A model generated the notes under the pieces. It did not search any database, had not been told where the DNA came from, and was given only the letters and a program-made list of their open reading frames with translations. A stretch of 35,861 nt of DNA. Source: Lachnospiraceae bacterium UBA1201. GTDB taxonomy: Bacteria > Bacillota > Clostridia > Lachnospirales > Lachnospiraceae. Every line of letters starts with the position of its first letter. Position 1 is the stretch's first letter. The stretch spans positions 1 to 35,861 of the forward strand of contig DBXX01000059.1 in the NCBI GenBank assembly GCA_002309675.1, given 5' to 3'. Shown here one piece after another: positions 1-6,516 of this stretch. A program made the position numbers and the translations under genes.

Positions 1-905
1 CCGATCGCCGCGCAAACATCGCCCGCGCGCACCTCCTGCACTTCCTGAAAGCCCACGCCCGAATACAACCGCAGGCGGTTGACTTTCTCCTCGGAAAATG
101 CGAGCTTTTCGCGTACGCGAAGCACGCCGCCTGTGACCTTCAGAAACGTCAGGCGGTTGCCTTTATCATCATGCGAGATCTTATACACTCTCGCGCCGAA
201 TTCATCGGGATATTCCTTCGTGCGCATATAGGTCGCAAAGCCATCCATAAACTCCTTTACGCCCGTGATACGCAGCGCAGAACCGAAATAACAGGGAAAT
301 ACCTTCCGCGCGGTGATGGCCGCCGCGATCTCATCCGCATCCGGCACTTGCCCCGCCAAATGCTCCTCCAGCATTTCCTCGTCACAGAGGGCAATGCTTT
401 CGGTAAATGCCGCATCATCCGGCGCGTCGGTGAAATCCACGATGTGGTCCGACAGCGCGCGGTTTAACTCTGCCAGCGAGGATGCGCGGTCCGCGCCCGG
501 CTGGTCCATCTTATTCACAAACAGGAAGACCGGAACGTGGTGGCGCGTCAGGAGTCTCCACAGCGTCAGCACATGGCCGGAAACCCCGTCCGCCGCGCTG
601 ATGACCAGGATCGCGTAATCCAGCACCGCCAGCGTCCGCTCCGTCTCCGCCGAAAAATCGACGTGCCCGGGCGTATCCACAAGCACAAAATTAACATTCT
701 TATACGCAAAGCGCGCCTGCTTGGAAAAGATCGTGATGCCGCGTGCACGCTCCATCGCGTCATTGTCCAGGTAGGCGTTTTTATGATCCACGCGGCCCGG
801 CGTGCGGATCACACCCGCGGTGTAGAGCATGCTCTCCGCCAGTGTGGTCTTACCCGCGTCCACGTGCGCCAATATTCCGATCGTGATCGTTTCGGATCTG
901 CTCAA
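1..905 (-). CDS. TetM-like ribosomal-protection / EF-G-like GTPase, 3' end beyond window
   Basis: The visible part is the N-terminal 301 residues of a translational GTPase. G motifs are all present: G1 HVDAGKTTL, G2 RGITI, G3 DTPGHVDF, G4 NKMD, and a GSA-type G5, followed by the start of domain II. The opening (GILAHVDAGKTTL, then SMLYTAGVI) and the short G domain resemble the Tet(M)/Tet(O)/Tet(W) ribosomal protection family rather than housekeeping EF-G. These proteins bind the ribosome and use GTP to release tetracycline, but many chromosomal clostridial homologues have no proven resistance role, so resistance is not claimed. The start is TTG at 905-903, preceded by GGGGGA about 6 nt upstream; no in-frame ATG has a better site. 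The gene has its own promoter at 998-1026, and its leader begins with a hairpin at 964-997. The C-terminus lies outside the window. Confidence 0.85.
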   Translation of the reverse strand, partial: MSRSETITIGILAHVDAGKTTLAESMLYTAGVIRTPGRVDHKNAYLDNDAMERARGITIFSKQARFAYKNVNFVLVDTPGHVDFSAETERTLAVLDYAILVISAADGVSGHVLTLWRLLTRHHVPVFLFVNKMDQPGADRASSLAELNRALSDHIVDFTDAPDDAAFTESIALCDEEMLEEHLAGQVPDADEIAAAITARKVFPCYFGSALRITGVKEFMDGFATYMRTKEYPDEFGARVYKISHDDKGNRLTFLKVTGGVLRVREKLAFSEEKVNRLRLYSGVGFQEVQEVRAGDVCAAI

Positions 906-963
906 TGTAAGTCCCCCATATATACGTCGCCTGACCAGTTCGGCGGCGGTTATCAGCCATATA

Positions 964-997
964 AAACGAGTAGGAAGAACGCTCCTCCTACTCGTTT
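964..997 (-). terminator. Hairpin: terminator after the NlpC gene and/or leader attenuator of the TetM-like gene
   Basis: A perfect 12-bp inverted repeat (AAACGAGTAGGA at 964-975, TCCTACTCGTTT at 986-997) has a 10-nt loop and is followed on the minus strand by GTTTTATAT. It lies about 80 nt downstream of the NlpC/P60 stop. It also lies at the expected transcription start of the TetM-like gene, because the -10 box ends at 998, so it would form at the very 5' end of that mRNA. Confidence 0.7.
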
Positions 998-1026
998 ATT
1001 ATACTTTATGTTCTGTTAAATCTCAA
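998..1026 (-). promoter_or_regulatory. Sigma-A promoter of the TetM-like gene
   Basis: Minus-strand TTGAGA (1026-1021), 17-nt spacer, TATAAT (1003-998). The start would fall near 990, just ahead of the hairpin at 964-997, leaving a leader of about 85 nt before the TTG codon. The -35 box lies only about 18 nt past the stop codon of the preceding NlpC gene. Confidence 0.75.
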
Positions 1027-1043
1027 GTTAAGACTTTCGTGCT

Positions 1044-2471
1044 TTACGGCAAGAAAGATACTGCACTGCAAGGCGTGCGGTAGAACGCATCCCAGACGCA
1101 GATGCCGAAGTTTTCATTTGCCGCGTGAACGATCTTACCGTTACCGATGTAGAGAGCCACATGGTTGATCCGGCCGTTCGTTTCGTAGAACAACAGGTCG
1201 CCGGGTCGCAGGGACTTCAGGTTCACCGCAACCGGGGTTCCGGTAACCGCCTGCTTACGGGATGTACGCTCGATCTTGATGCCGAACTTCTGGTATACAC
1301 GCATTACGAAACCGGAGCAATCCGTTCCGTTGATGAGATCCGATCCGCCGAAATGGTACGGATTGCCGACGAACTGCAGAGCGTACGCACAAAGCTGCTG
1401 ACGGAACGCATCCGCCTGCTTACGCTTCTCCGCAGCCTTTCTGGCCGCCTCCGCCTTACGTTCTGCTTCCTTACGCGCTTCCTCTGCGAGGCGCGCCTCC
1501 TCTGCCAGTCTCGCTTCCTCTGCCTCACGTGCGAGCTGCTCCTGATAAGCCAGTTCGGCCGCGATACGCTCTTCATCGAGGCTGATCGCCTGCGAATACA
1601 AATATTCCAATTTCACATAATCCCGGTGGATATAACCGAAATAGTCCTTATCCAGCTCGATCTTATAGAAATCGCCTTCTTCATCGACGATGGTTGCCTT
1701 CGTTCCGGAGCCCAGCGTCGTGATGATGTTGTCATTATTTGAGAGGTCCGGCGTGCTGCGCAGTCGCAGGTTGGTCGCATTGACCGTGCCGATGCGTGTC
1801 GAGATGTCGTTCGTCATCGAGAGCGCATTGTCCCCGATCGCGAAGAACTCGGCCTTAACATAACCATCTACCGAGCCGGAATGGATCTTAAACCACGCGC
1901 CGTCCGTGCCGGGAACTTCTTCCAGAACATCCGCTACCGCCTTCGCGTAGATCTTACCGACCTTCTCTGCCGAAGCATTCGGCGCAGTGCGGATATTTAC
2001 GTAGGTCTCTCTGGGAAGGCTGACTGCCATTCCCTTATAGCCGGTTTCCACAGCCTGTGTCGGTTCCGGAAGCACGTCGGGCAATATATCCACAGCGGGC
2101 ATCGCGGGCAGATCCGCTACGTTCGAGCTGGCCGGCTGCACTACATTCGACGTGGCCGGGGAAGCCGTAGGCTGAATGTTGATACGCTCAAACAGTTCTG
2201 TAGAATCGTATGTAAAACCGGCCAATGCAGACCGATCGAAAGACACAGAAGTAACAGCCACCTCCTTAGGGTCGCTTTCCTTTGTGTCTCTTATCTCGAT
2301 GTTTTGTTCGTTTTCTTCCGTATTGACCGGAGCATCAGCAGACAGGCCCGTTTCTGAGTCCGTTGTTTTCTCTGCCAATATCCGGGAGCCTCCCGGCGGA
2401 GCTACTGCGGATATAGAAAGCATACCCGCCAGTCCGAATCCGATCAGGCTGATTTTATTATGTCTTCTCAT
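1044..2471 (-). CDS. Secreted SH3b-NlpC/P60 peptidoglycan endopeptidase
   Basis: A secreted cell-wall hydrolase of about 475 residues. It has an N-terminal signal peptide, two SH3b domains (about 145-212 and 228-290) likely to bind the wall, an Ala/Glu/Arg-rich coiled coil (about 300-355), and a C-terminal NlpC/P60 cysteine peptidase (about 360-475). The catalytic Cys is in NGTDCSGF (C385), the His in NHVALYIG (H437) and the third polar residue in HAAN (H449). NlpC/P60 enzymes cut D-Glu to meso-DAP stem-peptide bonds. ATG at 2471 is preferred over an in-frame TTG two codons upstream, because AGG lies 10 nt before it, exactly as in the paralogue at 2701-4560, and the N-termini then align. Its promoter and WalR-like boxes lie at 2547-2606. 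It is about 60% repeated by the downstream-numbered paralogue, which suggests tandem duplication. Confidence 0.93.
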   Translation of the reverse strand: MRRHNKISLIGFGLAGMLSISAVAPPGGSRILAEKTTDSETGLSADAPVNTEENEQNIEIRDTKESDPKEVAVTSVSFDRSALAGFTYDSTELFERINIQPTASPATSNVVQPASSNVADLPAMPAVDILPDVLPEPTQAVETGYKGMAVSLPRETYVNIRTAPNASAEKVGKIYAKAVADVLEEVPGTDGAWFKIHSGSVDGYVKAEFFAIGDNALSMTNDISTRIGTVNATNLRLRSTPDLSNNDNIITTLGSGTKATIVDEEGDFYKIELDKDYFGYIHRDYVKLEYLYSQAISLDEERIAAELAYQEQLAREAEEARLAEEARLAEEARKEAERKAEAARKAAEKRKQADAFRQQLCAYALQFVGNPYHFGGSDLINGTDCSGFVMRVYQKFGIKIERTSRKQAVTGTPVAVNLKSLRPGDLLFYETNGRINHVALYIGNGKIVHAANENFGICVWDAFYRTPCSAVSFLP

Positions 2472-2546
2472 TCGCAAATTACCTGAATGTATAATAACCT
2501 CGGGGTGGGGACCCCCCGGTGTAGATCGTAAACTATTTACGCAATT

Positions 2547-2572
2547 GTTACAAATGTTACAGAAATGTTACA
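2547..2572 (-). promoter_or_regulatory. WalR-like boxes over the transcription start of the first NlpC/P60 gene
   Basis: Reading the minus strand there are three TGTAAC units: 2572-2567, 2561-2556 and 2552-2547. The first two are separated by exactly 5 nt, giving TGTAAC-N5-TGTAAC, which matches the published WalR (YycF) consensus TGTWAH-N5-TGTWAH. The third follows after 3 nt. The boxes start 5 nt past the -10 hexamer, a position that would favour repression. The same arrangement recurs at 4703-4728. Confidence 0.65.
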
Positions 2573-2577
2573 AAGGG

Positions 2578-2606
2578 ATTATAGCAAATCCCGGCATCAA
2601 TGTCAA
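2578..2606 (-). promoter_or_regulatory. Sigma-A promoter of the first NlpC/P60 gene
   Basis: Consensus TTGACA (2606-2601), 17-nt spacer and TATAAT (2583-2578) on the minus strand, with the start expected near 2571. The leader is about 100 nt and contains a G/C-rich run (around 2498-2520) that could fold upstream of the ribosome binding site. Confidence 0.88.
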
Positions 2607-2641
2607 TACCTTCCGAAAAAAAGGCGAAAAAGGGATGAAAA

Positions 2642-2674
2642 AACGGATGAGGAGCACTCCCCCTCATCCGTTAT
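2642..2674 (-). terminator. Rho-independent terminator after the second NlpC/P60 gene
   Basis: On the minus strand a stem of about 10 bp (ACGGATGAGG pairing with CCTCATCCGT, loop GGGAGTGCT-like) is followed by six T. It lies about 30-60 nt past the stop at 2701 and just upstream of the promoter of the first paralogue, so the two hydrolase genes are separate transcription units. Confidence 0.88.
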
Positions 2675-2700
2675 TTACGTTTTTTATAGGTCTTCGTCCC

Positions 2701-4560
2701 TTAAGGCAGGAACGTTACAGCCTTACAAGGAGTACGATAGAACGCATCCCAGATGCAGATGCCGAACTGCGGGTTCGCCGCATGAACGATCTGACCGTTA
2801 CCGATGTAGAGCGCTACGTGCGTTATGGTACCGTTGGTATCGTAGAACAACAGGTCACCGGGGCGCAACGTATTCAAGTTGACCGGAACCGGCGTACCGT
2901 TGAGAGCCTGACTTCTCGATGTACGCGTCGTCGAAATACCGAACTGCTGGAATACACGCATTACAAAACCGGAGCAATCCGTTCCGTGAAGCAGGTCAGA
3001 ACCACCGAGAATATACGGGTTGCCGACGAACTGTTTCGCATATTCACAGATCGCCAGTCGCAGCTGATCCGCCTCATTGATCGGCGCCGGCGGATTCGGC
3101 TTCGTTTCCACAGGTTGTGTTTCAACCGGACGTTCAAGCGCGGTAACCGCGAACTGTGTCATGTGATCACCCAGTTGAACCGGGAAAATGACCTCTCCCG
3201 CAACCATAGGTATGCCGATCAACGGACATGCCCAGCCGGGAAGATTCTTCACTGTATGACCATCCTGATAGTATACGATGATCTCAACTTCACTGACATC
3301 TACTGCATCACCGACATATTTCTGACCACCGATGTAGCGGGCGGAGATCTGAACGATCGTCGTTCTTGCAACCTCAGCCGCAGCCTCTGCTGCTGCTCTG
3401 GATGCAGCCTCCGCTGCCTTACGGGACTCTTCTGCGAGGCGAGCTTCCTCTGCCTTACGGGCTTCCTCTGCCTTGCGAGCTGCCTCTGCCTCTGCAGCAA
3501 GACGGGACTCCTCAGCAGCTCTCGCTTCTTCTGCGAGACGAGCCTCTTCCGCTTCACGCTCGAGCTGTTCCTGGTATGCCTTCTCAGCCGCGAGACGTTC
3601 CTCGTCGAGACTGATCGCATGACCATATTGATATTCGATATCTACGTAATCACGATGGATATAGCCAAAATAGCCTTCATCCAACTCGATCTTGTAGAAT
3701 TCTCCGACTTCGTCAACAATAACCGTTTGCGTACCCAGTGTAAGCAATGTTATAACATTTTCCTTTGTGGACAGATCTGGCGTGCTTCGCAAACGTAGAT
3801 TCGGCGTATTTACCGTACCGATGCGCGTTGCGATGGCGTCCTTCAAGGCCAATGCAGCCTCGCCGATAATAAAGTATTCCGCTTTTACATAACCGGTAAC
3901 GCTTCCGGATGTGATCAGAAACCACTGGCCGCCGTCGCCGGGAACTTCTTCGAGAACGTCCGCTACGGCATTCGCATAGATTTTACCGACCTTCTTACCA
4001 CCGGTAGACGGAGCTGTCCGGATATTTACATACGTATCCGGCGGCGCACTGATCGCCATGCCCTTATATCCCACATGTGGCGGCTCGGTAGGTGGCTCGG
4101 TAGGCGCCGGCGTAGGTGCCTCCGTAGGCGGAACAATGACCTCCGGCGTGGTCTCTACGTCCGTCGGAACCTCCACAGGGGGCGCCATCGTCTCATCCTG
4201 GATCAGTTCCGGCTCCGTTTCCGTCGGTGTAGGAAGCGAGGGATTAATATGGATCCGCGCCAACAATTCTTTCGAATCGTAGACGAAATCCGACTCTAAA
4301 TAGCGATTTAAGTCAACAGCAGCACCGGCCATAACGATCTCCAAATCGCTGGCATCAACTACTTCGTTTATATTTTCTTTTTGATCATCAACCGGATCAG
4401 CAAAAGTCACATCCGTATTCAGGGTCACCTGAATCGTGTCCGGATCCTCCGATACGGGATCGGCGTATACCCGAAAGTCTCCGTACGAAGCTGAGGCGGA
4501 CAATGCAAGCACTCCCGCCAGACTGAGGCTGATCATGCTGTGTTTGTTTCGTCTAATCAT
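2701..4560 (-). CDS. Secreted SH3b-Ig-like-NlpC/P60 peptidoglycan endopeptidase
   Basis: A 619-residue paralogue of the gene at 1044-2471. Order: signal peptide (1-33), Thr/Pro/Glu-rich linker (about 105-160), two SH3b domains (about 163-230 and 243-310), an Ala/Glu-rich coiled coil (about 315-400), an Ig-like domain (about 402-475) absent from the paralogue, and NlpC/P60 (about 497-619). The Ig-like segment has the YVGDAVDVSEV...YYQDG pattern of bacterial Ig-like group 3 type domains. Catalytic residues are C529 (HGTDCSGF), H581 (THVALYIG) and H593. The start ATG at 4560 has AGGTGA about 10 nt upstream. It has its own promoter with WalR-like boxes, a 165-nt leader with two hairpins, and a terminator at 2642-2674. 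It probably remodels the wall during growth; the extra Ig-like domain may act as a spacer or ligand-binding unit. Confidence 0.93.
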   Translation of the reverse strand: MIRRNKHSMISLSLAGVLALSASASYGDFRVYADPVSEDPDTIQVTLNTDVTFADPVDDQKENINEVVDASDLEIVMAGAAVDLNRYLESDFVYDSKELLARIHINPSLPTPTETEPELIQDETMAPPVEVPTDVETTPEVIVPPTEAPTPAPTEPPTEPPHVGYKGMAISAPPDTYVNIRTAPSTGGKKVGKIYANAVADVLEEVPGDGGQWFLITSGSVTGYVKAEYFIIGEAALALKDAIATRIGTVNTPNLRLRSTPDLSTKENVITLLTLGTQTVIVDEVGEFYKIELDEGYFGYIHRDYVDIEYQYGHAISLDEERLAAEKAYQEQLEREAEEARLAEEARAAEESRLAAEAEAARKAEEARKAEEARLAEESRKAAEAASRAAAEAAAEVARTTIVQISARYIGGQKYVGDAVDVSEVEIIVYYQDGHTVKNLPGWACPLIGIPMVAGEVIFPVQLGDHMTQFAVTALERPVETQPVETKPNPPAPINEADQLRLAICEYAKQFVGNPYILGGSDLLHGTDCSGFVMRVFQQFGISTTRTSRSQALNGTPVPVNLNTLRPGDLLFYDTNGTITHVALYIGNGQIVHAANPQFGICIWDAFYRTPCKAVTFLP

Positions 4561-4586
4561 CCGATAATCACCTGACTCTTAACAGC

Positions 4587-4602
4587 GTTCCCCGAAGGGA
4601 AC
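4587..4602 (-). promoter_or_regulatory. UUCG-type hairpin in the leader of the second NlpC/P60 gene
   Basis: On the minus strand GTTCCC and GGGAAC pair around a TTCG loop closed by C-G, a very stable tetraloop form. It lies about 16 nt before the AGGTGA ribosome binding site, so it may stabilise or tune the mRNA. Confidence 0.55.
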
Positions 4603-4629
4603 AGGCAAAACAAAAACCATATATCCACA

Positions 4630-4661
4630 GTCGACAAAAACTCCCGAAAGGGAGTGTCGAC
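4630..4661 (-). promoter_or_regulatory. Two-part hairpin in the leader of the second NlpC/P60 gene
   Basis: Minus-strand GTCGAC, ACTCCC, loop TTTC, GGGAGT, TTTT, GTCGAC. The inner ACTCCC/GGGAGT stem is followed by a short T run, so it could be a weak attenuator, while the outer GTCGAC arms can also pair. It lies about 65 nt after the predicted start. Confidence 0.5.
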
Positions 4662-4702
4662 CATCGAACTCGCAGCATCACGCCGCGAATTTTTAAGCAA
4701 AT

Positions 4703-4728
4703 ATTACAAATGTTACAAAACTGTTACA
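4703..4728 (-). promoter_or_regulatory. WalR-like boxes over the transcription start of the second NlpC/P60 gene
   Basis: Minus strand: TGTAAC (4728-4723), N5, TGTAAC (4717-4712), N3, TGTAAT (4708-4703). Unit sequence, spacing (5 then 3 nt) and distance to the -10 box are the same as at 2547-2572. The first pair fits the WalR consensus TGTWAH-N5-TGTWAH. Confidence 0.65.
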
Positions 4729-4733
4729 AATGG

Positions 4734-4762
4734 ATTATAGCAAAACCGGTGATAAAAGTCAA
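4734..4762 (-). promoter_or_regulatory. Sigma-A promoter of the second NlpC/P60 gene
   Basis: TTGACT (4762-4757), 17-nt spacer and TATAAT (4739-4734) on the minus strand, start expected near 4727. It shares the TTTGCTATAATCC core with the promoter at 2578-2606. Confidence 0.87.
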
Positions 4763-4837
4763 TACTTTCCGCCGGGAAATGCACAAAATCGTCCCAAAAG
4801 CGCTTGAATTTCTGCGGTTTTCCGGAAAAATGCCGCT

Positions 4838-5761
4838 TTATAAGCTCTCAATGTAATTTCCGGCCATTGAAACCGCTACGGCTCCGTCAGATACCGCCGT
4901 CACGATCTGGCGCAATTTTTTCGTGCGAAGGTCGCCGGCAACGTACACGCCGGGCGTCGAGGTCGCACAATCCTCACCTGCGATGATATAACCTGCCTCA
5001 TCCATCTCGACTAAACCGGCAAAGCACTCGGAAACCGGTGTGATCCCGACTGCAATGAACAGGCCGTCCACCGGATACGCAATGCTGGCACCCGAATTTG
5101 ACTGAATGATGATATTTTCCACTTTTTTGTCGCCGTGGACTTCCGTCACATTCGCGTTCCAAACCACCTCGACATTTTCCATAGCGAACAGGCGGTCCTG
5201 AAGGGACTTCGCTGCACGCAGACGGTCTCTGCGGTGGATCAACGTAACTTTGTTGCACAGACGCGCCAGATAGATCGCATCCTCAACGGCTACATCACCG
5301 CCGCCGACTACTGCGACTTCCTTTCCCTTAAAGAAAGCACCGTCACAGGTCGCACAGTAGGATACGCCCCTTCCGACAAGTCGATCCTCACCGGGGATAC
5401 CGAGGTTGCGGTGCACGGTTCCGGTCGCCGCTACGATCGTGCGAGCTTCGTACATATCCGCACCGCCGTGCACACGATAGAACGGCTTTCCGTTTTCATC
5501 CTTACAAGCCTCGATCGACTTCACTGCGTCCATCACGAACGAAGCTCCGGCACCGTCCGCATGCTCGCGGAACTTCGAACCGAGGTCGAAACCGTTCATG
5601 CCCGGCAAACCTAAATAATTATCTACTTCATATGTCAGGAGTACCTGGCCCCCGCTCACAAACTCTTTCTCGATCACGATGCTTTTAAGTCCTGCCCGCT
5701 TCGCGTAGACCGCAGCAGACAAGCCCGCAGGCCCGGAACCGATAATGATCATGTCCAACAT
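4838..5761 (-). CDS. trxB: Thioredoxin reductase (NADPH)
   Basis: A 307-residue flavoprotein that passes electrons from NADPH through FAD and a redox-active disulfide to thioredoxin. Visible motifs are the N-terminal FAD-binding GSGPAG (about 8-13), the active-site CATC (C136, C139), the dinucleotide-binding GGGDVA (about 153), an HRRDRLRA patch that fits NADPH 2'-phosphate binding, and a C-terminal FAD motif ending in PGVYVAGD. Length is usual for the low-molecular-weight TrxB family. The ATG at 5761 is chosen because GGAGGG lies 7 nt upstream; an in-frame TTG further up falls inside that ribosome binding site. It is the last gene of the operon starting at 8954, 41 nt after the ABC ATPase. 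Nearby oxygen-sensitive POR genes make a redox-protection role sensible, but that is inference. Confidence 0.95.
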   Translation of the reverse strand: MLDMIIIGSGPAGLSAAVYAKRAGLKSIVIEKEFVSGGQVLLTYEVDNYLGLPGMNGFDLGSKFREHADGAGASFVMDAVKSIEACKDENGKPFYRVHGGADMYEARTIVAATGTVHRNLGIPGEDRLVGRGVSYCATCDGAFFKGKEVAVVGGGDVAVEDAIYLARLCNKVTLIHRRDRLRAAKSLQDRLFAMENVEVVWNANVTEVHGDKKVENIIIQSNSGASIAYPVDGLFIAVGITPVSECFAGLVEMDEAGYIIAGEDCATSTPGVYVAGDLRTKKLRQIVTAVSDGAVAVSMAGNYIESL

Positions 5762-5802
5762 AAGTAAGCCCTCCAAATCGTATTCAGTCCGGTCTCAAAC
5801 AC

Positions 5803-6507
5803 CTACCACTCGATCTCTTCGATCGGAATCGGATAGGGATTCAGGACCGTCTTCTCAACCCGGTTATTCTTCATGTAAATAACGCGATCTGCCATGGGTG
5901 TCAACGCAGTATTGTGCGTGATCAGCACGACCGTCATCTTCTCCTTGCGACACATATCCTGCAGCAGCTGCAGGATCTTCTTTCCGGTCACATAGTCCAG
6001 TGCACCCGTAGGTTCATCGCAAAGCAGCAGTTTCGGCTTTTTCGCCAATGCCCGCGCGATCGACACGCGCTGCTGCTCACCGCCCGAAAGCTGCGCCGGA
6101 AAATTATCCGCGCGGTCTGCGAGGCCGACAGCCTCCAGAGCTTCCATCGGATCCATCGGATCCTTACAGATCTGCGTAGCCAGTTCGACATTTTCCTTCG
6201 CGGTCAGGTTCGCGACCAGATTATAAAACTGAAATACAAAACCGATGTCATAGCGACGATATGCGATCAGTTCTCTGCGGGACAGTTTACTGATGTCACG
6301 CTCGTCCACGATGATCTCACCCTGATCGCAACGGTCGATTCCGCCCAGAATGTTGAGCGTCGTCGTCTTTCCGGCGCCGGAAGCACCCACGATCACGGCC
6401 AGTTCACCCTTTTGGATCTCGAAGCCGGCCCCGTTTAACGCGTGGATCTCGACCTCGCCCATTTTATAGATCTTATGGACATCGTTAAAAGTAATATACT
6501 CCGCCAA
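5803..6507 (-). CDS. ABC transporter ATPase, LolD/MacB/FtsE-like, with no permease nearby
   Basis: A 234-residue ATP-binding subunit. It has Walker A GASGAGKTT (about 37-45), a Q-loop in FVFQFYNL, signature LSGGEQQR, Walker B LLLCDEPTGALD and switch His in ITHNT. The sequence type matches the MacB/LolD/SalX group, whose partners are FtsX-like permeases with a large extracytoplasmic domain. No such permease is encoded next to it: the upstream neighbour is the amidase (9 nt away) and the downstream one is trxB. FtsE-FtsX pairs activate peptidoglycan hydrolases in other bacteria, so linkage to an amidase is suggestive, but this protein is not clearly FtsE. The partner must be encoded elsewhere. 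Confidence 0.9.
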   Translation of the reverse strand: MAEYITFNDVHKIYKMGEVEIHALNGAGFEIQKGELAVIVGASGAGKTTTLNILGGIDRCDQGEIIVDERDISKLSRRELIAYRRYDIGFVFQFYNLVANLTAKENVELATQICKDPMDPMEALEAVGLADRADNFPAQLSGGEQQRVSIARALAKKPKLLLCDEPTGALDYVTGKKILQLLQDMCRKEKMTVVLITHNTALTPMADRVIYMKNNRVEKTVLNPYPIPIEEIEW

Positions 6508-6516
6508 AGCGACCTC

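Noticed and set aside
2176..3798. A 540-codon open frame on the plus strand
   Set aside because: It is antisense to two well-supported NlpC/P60 genes, runs through their promoter and terminator, lacks a ribosome binding site and has no recognisable domain.
4814..4837. Possible terminator directly after trxB
   Set aside because: GCGG/CCGC arms around a TTTTCCGGAAAA palindrome fold weakly and no T run follows on the minus strand, so I do not call it.
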